Below are positions 60,535 to 64,000 of a DNA stretch of 64,000 bases, one piece after another. Position 1 is the stretch's first letter. Each line of letters opens with the position of its first letter. The position numbers and the translations under genes were made by a program. Below the pieces are notes generated by a model. The model saw nothing but the letters and a program-made list of their open reading frames with translations, ran no database searches and had not been told where the DNA came from. This DNA is from Citrobacter farmeri (GTDB lineage: Bacteria; Pseudomonadota; Gammaproteobacteria; Enterobacterales; Enterobacteriaceae), in assembly GCF_019048065.1 (NCBI RefSeq), contig NZ_CP077291.1:1488001-1552000 (forward strand), given 5' to 3'.

Positions 60535-61744
60535 CGCGCCGTTTACGCGTCATAACGCGGGGCAGTAACCCCATAGCCCCCACGCCGGCAACCACGCCAA
60601 TTGCCAGGTTGCCGGTGAAGACCGTTGCGCCAACGGTAATGACCATCACCAGCGTTTCCACCATGGGCAATGTTGTCAGGGTGGCAGGCTGGATGCTGTG
60701 CCAACTGAACGTTTTCACCGCCACAATCACCATGATTCCGGCCAGAACCGACATCGGGATTTTCGCCATCACTTCGCTCAGCGCGGTCACCAGCAGCAGT
60801 AAAACCAGTCCGGCGGCGATCGTCGACACGCGACTGCGGCCTTTACCCATCTCCACATTCACGATGGTCTGCCCGATCATCGCGCAGCCGGCAATACCGC
60901 CGTAAAAACCCGCCAGAATGTTGGCCAATCCCAGCCCCGCGCTTTCACGATTTTTATTCGACGGCGTGACCGTCAGGTCATCAACCAGCTTCGCCGTCAG
61001 CAGCGACTCCATCAGCCCCACGAAAGCGATACTCAGTGCACAGGGCCAGATAATCGTCAGCGTCTGCAGGTCCAGTGGGACCAGCAGTTGCGTCAGTCCC
61101 GGCAGGCCACCGCTCATTGCGCCTTCGTCACCGACGGTCGGCAGCAATTGCCCGGTGGTCGCGGTAAACAGCGTCAGCAAGACAATGGCAATCAGCGGCG
61201 CAGGAATGCTTTTAATCACCCGCGGTACCCACAGCACAATCAGCAGCGTTAAGGCAAATAGTCCCCAGATGAGTGGGCTTTTGCTCCAGAAATGGGGAAC
61301 CTGGGCGAAGAAAATCAGAATACCGAGGGCATTTACAAAACCGGTCATGACGGCGGTGGGAATAAAACGCATCAGCCGCGCCATTCCGGTGACACCAAAC
61401 AGTATCTGAATGAGTCCGGCCAGTACCACCGCAGGCAGGATGTATTGTACGCCGTGCTGGTGCACCATCGGGCCAATCACCAGCGCAACAGAACCCGCTG
61501 CCGCTGTGACCATTGCCGGACGACCGCCCATGAAAGACATGGCCAGACAGAGAACCACCGAGGCGATCAGGCTAACTTTCGGGTCAACGCCAGCGATCAC
61601 TGAAAAGGAAATCACTTCCGGGATCAGCGCCAGCGCGGTGATGACTCCCGCCAGCGTTTCGCGTACCAGCAGACGTGGGGCGCGAAGAACACCAGTGACG
61701 GTGTGTTCCGCTGCCAGGGCAGGAGTTGAAGGGGTTACAGACAT
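60497..61744 (-). CDS. SulP-family inorganic anion transporter without STAS domain
   Basis: The 415-residue membrane protein has about 12 hydrophobic segments and the SulP N-terminal signature (LAGVITALALIPEVISFSVIAGVDP, here given in parts: LAGVITALALIPE, VISFSVIAGVDP) and SIAFVGLMESLLTAK mid-protein. Most SulP proteins continue into a cytosolic STAS domain; this one stops after the last helix with a short basic tail. Substrate might be sulfate, bicarbonate or a dicarboxylate; not decidable from sequence. Its 3' end overlaps mgtE by 38 bases. Confidence 0.85.
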   Translation of the reverse strand: MSVTPSTPALAAEHTVTGVLRAPRLLVRETLAGVITALALIPEVISFSVIAGVDPKVSLIASVVLCLAMSFMGGRPAMVTAAAGSVALVIGPMVHQHGVQYILPAVVLAGLIQILFGVTGMARLMRFIPTAVMTGFVNALGILIFFAQVPHFWSKSPLIWGLFALTLLIVLWVPRVIKSIPAPLIAIVLLTLFTATTGQLLPTVGDEGAMSGGLPGLTQLLVPLDLQTLTIIWPCALSIAFVGLMESLLTAKLVDDLTVTPSNKNRESAGLGLANILAGFYGGIAGCAMIGQTIVNVEMGKGRSRVSTIAAGLVLLLLVTALSEVMAKIPMSVLAGIMVIVAVKTFSWHSIQPATLTTLPMVETLVMVITVGATVFTGNLAIGVVAGVGAMGLLPRVMTRKRRATSETASPAQEK

Positions 61745-62020
61745 AGTTACTCTCAGGGCGGAAAGGGCCTGATAACAGCAGACCGACAGGCGTCCGTGCG
61801 GTGAATAATAAAGCGCCGCATAGTACCTTTCTGGAGCGTCTGTTTCCAGAAAATATTGCGAATAACCCTATAAAGATTCAACGTATTTTTAACGTTTTTA
61901 AAATCTAAATATAATTTATAAACAATATTTAAATATTTTTACTGAAATGTTAACGTTGATGCCGCTTGATTTTCACCTGCAAAAAGCAAAAAACGATACT
62001 AAAAGTAAGGCATTAACCAT
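61745..62020. other. AT-rich intergenic region between sulP and mqo
   Basis: 276 bases containing the divergent promoters of sulP and mqo. Especially AT-rich at 61855-61950. I see no definite operator or repeat. An AAGTAAGG ribosome site precedes mqo. Confidence 0.5.
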
Positions 62021-63682
62021 ATGAAAAAAGTGACTGCCATGCTCTTCTCGATGGCCGTAGGGCTGAATGCTGTCTCGATGGCGGCAAAAGCGAAAGCGAC
62101 GGAAGAGCAGGAGACGGATGTACTGTTGATCGGCGGCGGCATCATGAGCGCTACATTGGGAACGTATTTACAGGAACTGGAACCCGGCTGGTCGATGACC
62201 ATGGTGGAGCGTCTGGACGGTGTTGCGCAAGAGAGTTCAAACGGCTGGAACAACGCCGGTACAGGGCACTCCGCGCTGATGGAACTGAACTATACGCCGA
62301 AGAAAGCCGACGGGAGTATCAGTACCGAAAAGGCAGTCGAGATTAACGAAGCTTTCCAGATTTCCCGCCAGTTCTGGGCGCATCAGGTCAAGAGCGGCGT
62401 CATGCATGACCCACGCTCTTTTATCACCACCGTTCCGCACATGAGCTTTGTCTGGGGTGATGAGAACGTCAACTTCCTGCGCGCCCGCTATGCGGCACTA
62501 CAGCAGAGCACGCTATTCCGTGGTATGCGCTATTCCGAAGACCACGCGCAAATCAAAGAGTGGGCACCGCTGGTGATGGAAGGGCGCGATCCGAAACAGA
62601 AAGTCGCCGCCACGCGGACTGAAATGGGAACGGACGTGAACTACGGCGAAATTACGCGCCAGTTGATTGCCTCATTGCAGAAAAAGCCTAACTTTGCGCT
62701 GGAGTTGAGCACCGAAGTCCGCGGTTTTAAACGCAACGACGATAACACCTGGACAGTGACCGTCGCCGATCTGAAAAACGGCGAGGCGGAACATAACATC
62801 AAAGCCAAATTTGTCTTTATCGGCGCGGGTGGCGCAGCGCTGAAACTGTTGCAGGAGACCGGTATTCCTGAAGCCAAAGAGTATGCGGGCTTCCCGGTCG
62901 GCGGTCAGTTCCTGGTCGCAGAAAACCCGGACGTGGTGAATCGCCATCTGGCGAAAGTGTACGGACAGGCTTCCGTGGGCGCACCGCCGATGTCGGTCCC
63001 GCATATTGATACCCGCATTCTGGACGGCAAACGCGTCGTGCTGTTTGGGCCGTTCGCCACTTTCTCCACCAAATTCCTGAAAAACGGTTCGCTGTGGGAT
63101 TTGCTGAGTTCCACCACACCTTCCAACTTCATGCCGATGGTCAACGTGGGGCTGGATAACTTCGATCTGGTGAAATACCTGATTAGCCAGGTGATGCTGA
63201 GTGATGACGACCGCTTCGACGCGCTGAAAGCGTACTATCCGCAGGCGAAGAAAGCGGACTGGCGTCTGTGGCAGGCGGGTCAGCGCGTACAGATCATCAA
63301 GCGTGATGAAGACAAAGGGGGCGTACTGCGTCTGGGGACGGAAGTGGTGAGCGACAAAGAAGGGACTGTTGCTGCGCTGTTGGGCGCCTCACCGGGCGCA
63401 TCCACCGCGGCACCGATCATGCTCCACCTGATGGAAACGGTCTTCAAAGATAAAGTGAGTACGCCGCAATGGCAGGCGAAGCTGAAAACGATTATTCCGT
63501 CTTACGGTACAAAACTGAACGGCAACGTTGAGGCGACGCAGCAGGAGCTGCAATACACCAGTGAAGTGCTGGGGTTGAAATATGACCAGCCGCAGGCGGC
63601 AGATACGCTGCCAACACCGCAACTGAAGCCTCAGGCGCAAGCACAGCCAGAGCGCAAGGAAGTCGCGGACATCGCGCTGTAA
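62021..63682 (+). CDS. mqo: Malate:quinone oxidoreductase Mqo
   Basis: Mqo oxidises malate to oxaloacetate and reduces quinone at the membrane. The 553-residue protein is slightly longer than E. coli (548). An N-terminal hydrophobic segment (2-24) precedes the FAD motif [17 protein letters not shown] (about 35-51); [18 protein letters not shown] is a hallmark of the family. Its tail is rich in Gln/Pro/Ala (last 30 residues). A REP-type hairpin follows. Confidence 0.97.
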   Translation: MKKVTAMLFSMAVGLNAVSMAAKAKATEEQETDVLLIGGGIMSATLGTYLQELEPGWSMTMVERLDGVAQESSNGWNNAGTGHSALMELNYTPKKADGSISTEKAVEINEAFQISRQFWAHQVKSGVMHDPRSFITTVPHMSFVWGDENVNFLRARYAALQQSTLFRGMRYSEDHAQIKEWAPLVMEGRDPKQKVAATRTEMGTDVNYGEITRQLIASLQKKPNFALELSTEVRGFKRNDDNTWTVTVADLKNGEAEHNIKAKFVFIGAGGAALKLLQETGIPEAKEYAGFPVGGQFLVAENPDVVNRHLAKVYGQASVGAPPMSVPHIDTRILDGKRVVLFGPFATFSTKFLKNGSLWDLLSSTTPSNFMPMVNVGLDNFDLVKYLISQVMLSDDDRFDALKAYYPQAKKADWRLWQAGQRVQIIKRDEDKGGVLRLGTEVVSDKEGTVAALLGASPGASTAAPIMLHLMETVFKDKVSTPQWQAKLKTIIPSYGTKLNGNVEATQQELQYTSEVLGLKYDQPQAADTLPTPQLKPQAQAQPERKEVADIAL

Positions 63683-63686
63683 CCCC

Positions 63687-63723
63687 ATTGCCGGATAGGG
63701 CGCTCAGGCCGCTATCCGGCAAT
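63687..63723. repeat. Single REP-like hairpin between mqo and eco
   Basis: ATTGCCGGATAG pairs perfectly with CTATCCGGCAAT over 12 bases around a 13-base loop. It contains the GCCGGAT core of REP units and lies between convergent genes. Confidence 0.85.
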
Positions 63724-63729
63724 GTTCTC

Positions 63730-64000
63730 TTAGCGCGTTACCGCGTTCTGCACGTTATCTTCCGCTTTCCAGATGCGGAATTTCACATCAACATTTGCCG
63801 GGGTATACACCACGATCGGCAACTTGCTGTTGTAGCGCAGCATACCGTCATCGCCCAGATACGCGGTGACAAACTTCTGCTCTTTTTTGCCATCCGGGCA
63901 GGCCATCATGGTCGATACCGGGGAGGTAACTTTGTCAAAGACGTAGTAGTCATAGCCCCAGCCTTCCAGCGTTTTGCTTTCCAGTTTGCCGCCCAGACGA
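63730..64000 (-). CDS. eco: Ecotin, C-terminal part, N-terminus outside window
   Basis: Ecotin is a dimeric periplasmic inhibitor of trypsin-fold serine proteases. Translating the minus strand from 64000 gives 90 codons ending at TAA (63730-63732); the visible part reads [11 protein letters not shown], then STMMACPDG (reactive-site Met84, with the disulfide Cys next to it), and ends [15 protein letters not shown]. The rest of the gene is outside the window. Confidence 0.96.
   Translation of the reverse strand, partial: RLGGKLESKTLEGWGYDYYVFDKVTSPVSTMMACPDGKKEQKFVTAYLGDDGMLRYNSKLPIVVYTPANVDVKFRIWKAEDNVQNAVTR

Noticed and set aside
1-64000. CRISPR array, prophage or insertion sequence
   Set aside because: No regularly spaced direct repeats, integrase, transposase with terminal repeats or tRNA-linked attachment site was seen; repeats found are REP-type or isolated hairpins.

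Overview
The window is chromosomal DNA of an enterobacterium, most like Citrobacter or a close relative. Gene content and order follow the E. coli K-12 segment from menC to eco (menCE, pmrD, arn, ais, nudI, yfaZ, yfaY, rhm, rpn, glp, inaA, nrd, ubiG, gyrA, ato, rcs, ompC, ada, mqo, eco). Against K-12 as I remember it there are three differences. The yfaL autotransporter gene is absent between ubiG and nrdA. A sugar-PTS cluster sits between gyrA and atoB, where K-12 has yfaPQSTA. An mgtE/sulP pair sits between yojI and mqo. GyrA has Ser83, whereas I recall Thr83 for C. freundii, so I do not name a species. No phage, IS element, CRISPR array, tRNA or rRNA was seen.

Layout. 1-2131: end of menaquinone synthesis (menC partial, menE). 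2230-11229: the polymyxin-resistance block, with pmrD facing arnBCADTEF, divergent ais, then nudI. All arn genes overlap or nearly touch, and a consensus PmrA box lies before arnB. 11541-13394: yfaZ and the CinA-like yfaY. 13606-17783: L-rhamnonate catabolism (rhmR, rhmD, rhmT, rhmA). 17829-18755: an Rpn nuclease gene with a strong internal start. 18937-25712: anaerobic glycerol-3-phosphate dehydrogenase glpABC, divergent from glpTQ. 25926-30354: inaA, then yfaE-nrdB-nrdA. 30792-34303: divergent ubiG and gyrA.

34451-38465 is the least explained part. It holds a glucitol-family PTS (IIC, IIA, IIB), a Gfo/Idh/MocA oxidoreductase and a divergent RpiR-type regulator, with a likely CRP site in front. 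The IIA protein lacks the histidine normally phosphorylated in this family. 38679-45930: acetoacetate degradation (atoDAEB) with its sigma-54 promoter, AtoC operator and AtoSC two-component pair. 46104-52398: the Rcs phosphorelay (rcsC, rcsB, rcsD). 52711-54269: micF and ompC. 54385-58957: apbE, ada-alkB and yojI. 59098-61744: convergent mgtE and sulP, which overlap at their 3' ends. 62021-64000: mqo and the C-terminal part of ecotin.

Envelope regulation links several blocks: PmrA/PmrD (arn, ais, possibly inaA), Rcs, and OmpR (micF/ompC). Carbon use under CRP or dedicated regulators links glp, rhm, ato and the new PTS cluster. Candidates for follow-up are the PTS cluster, a consensus-matching PmrA box before inaA, and the internal start in the rpn gene.
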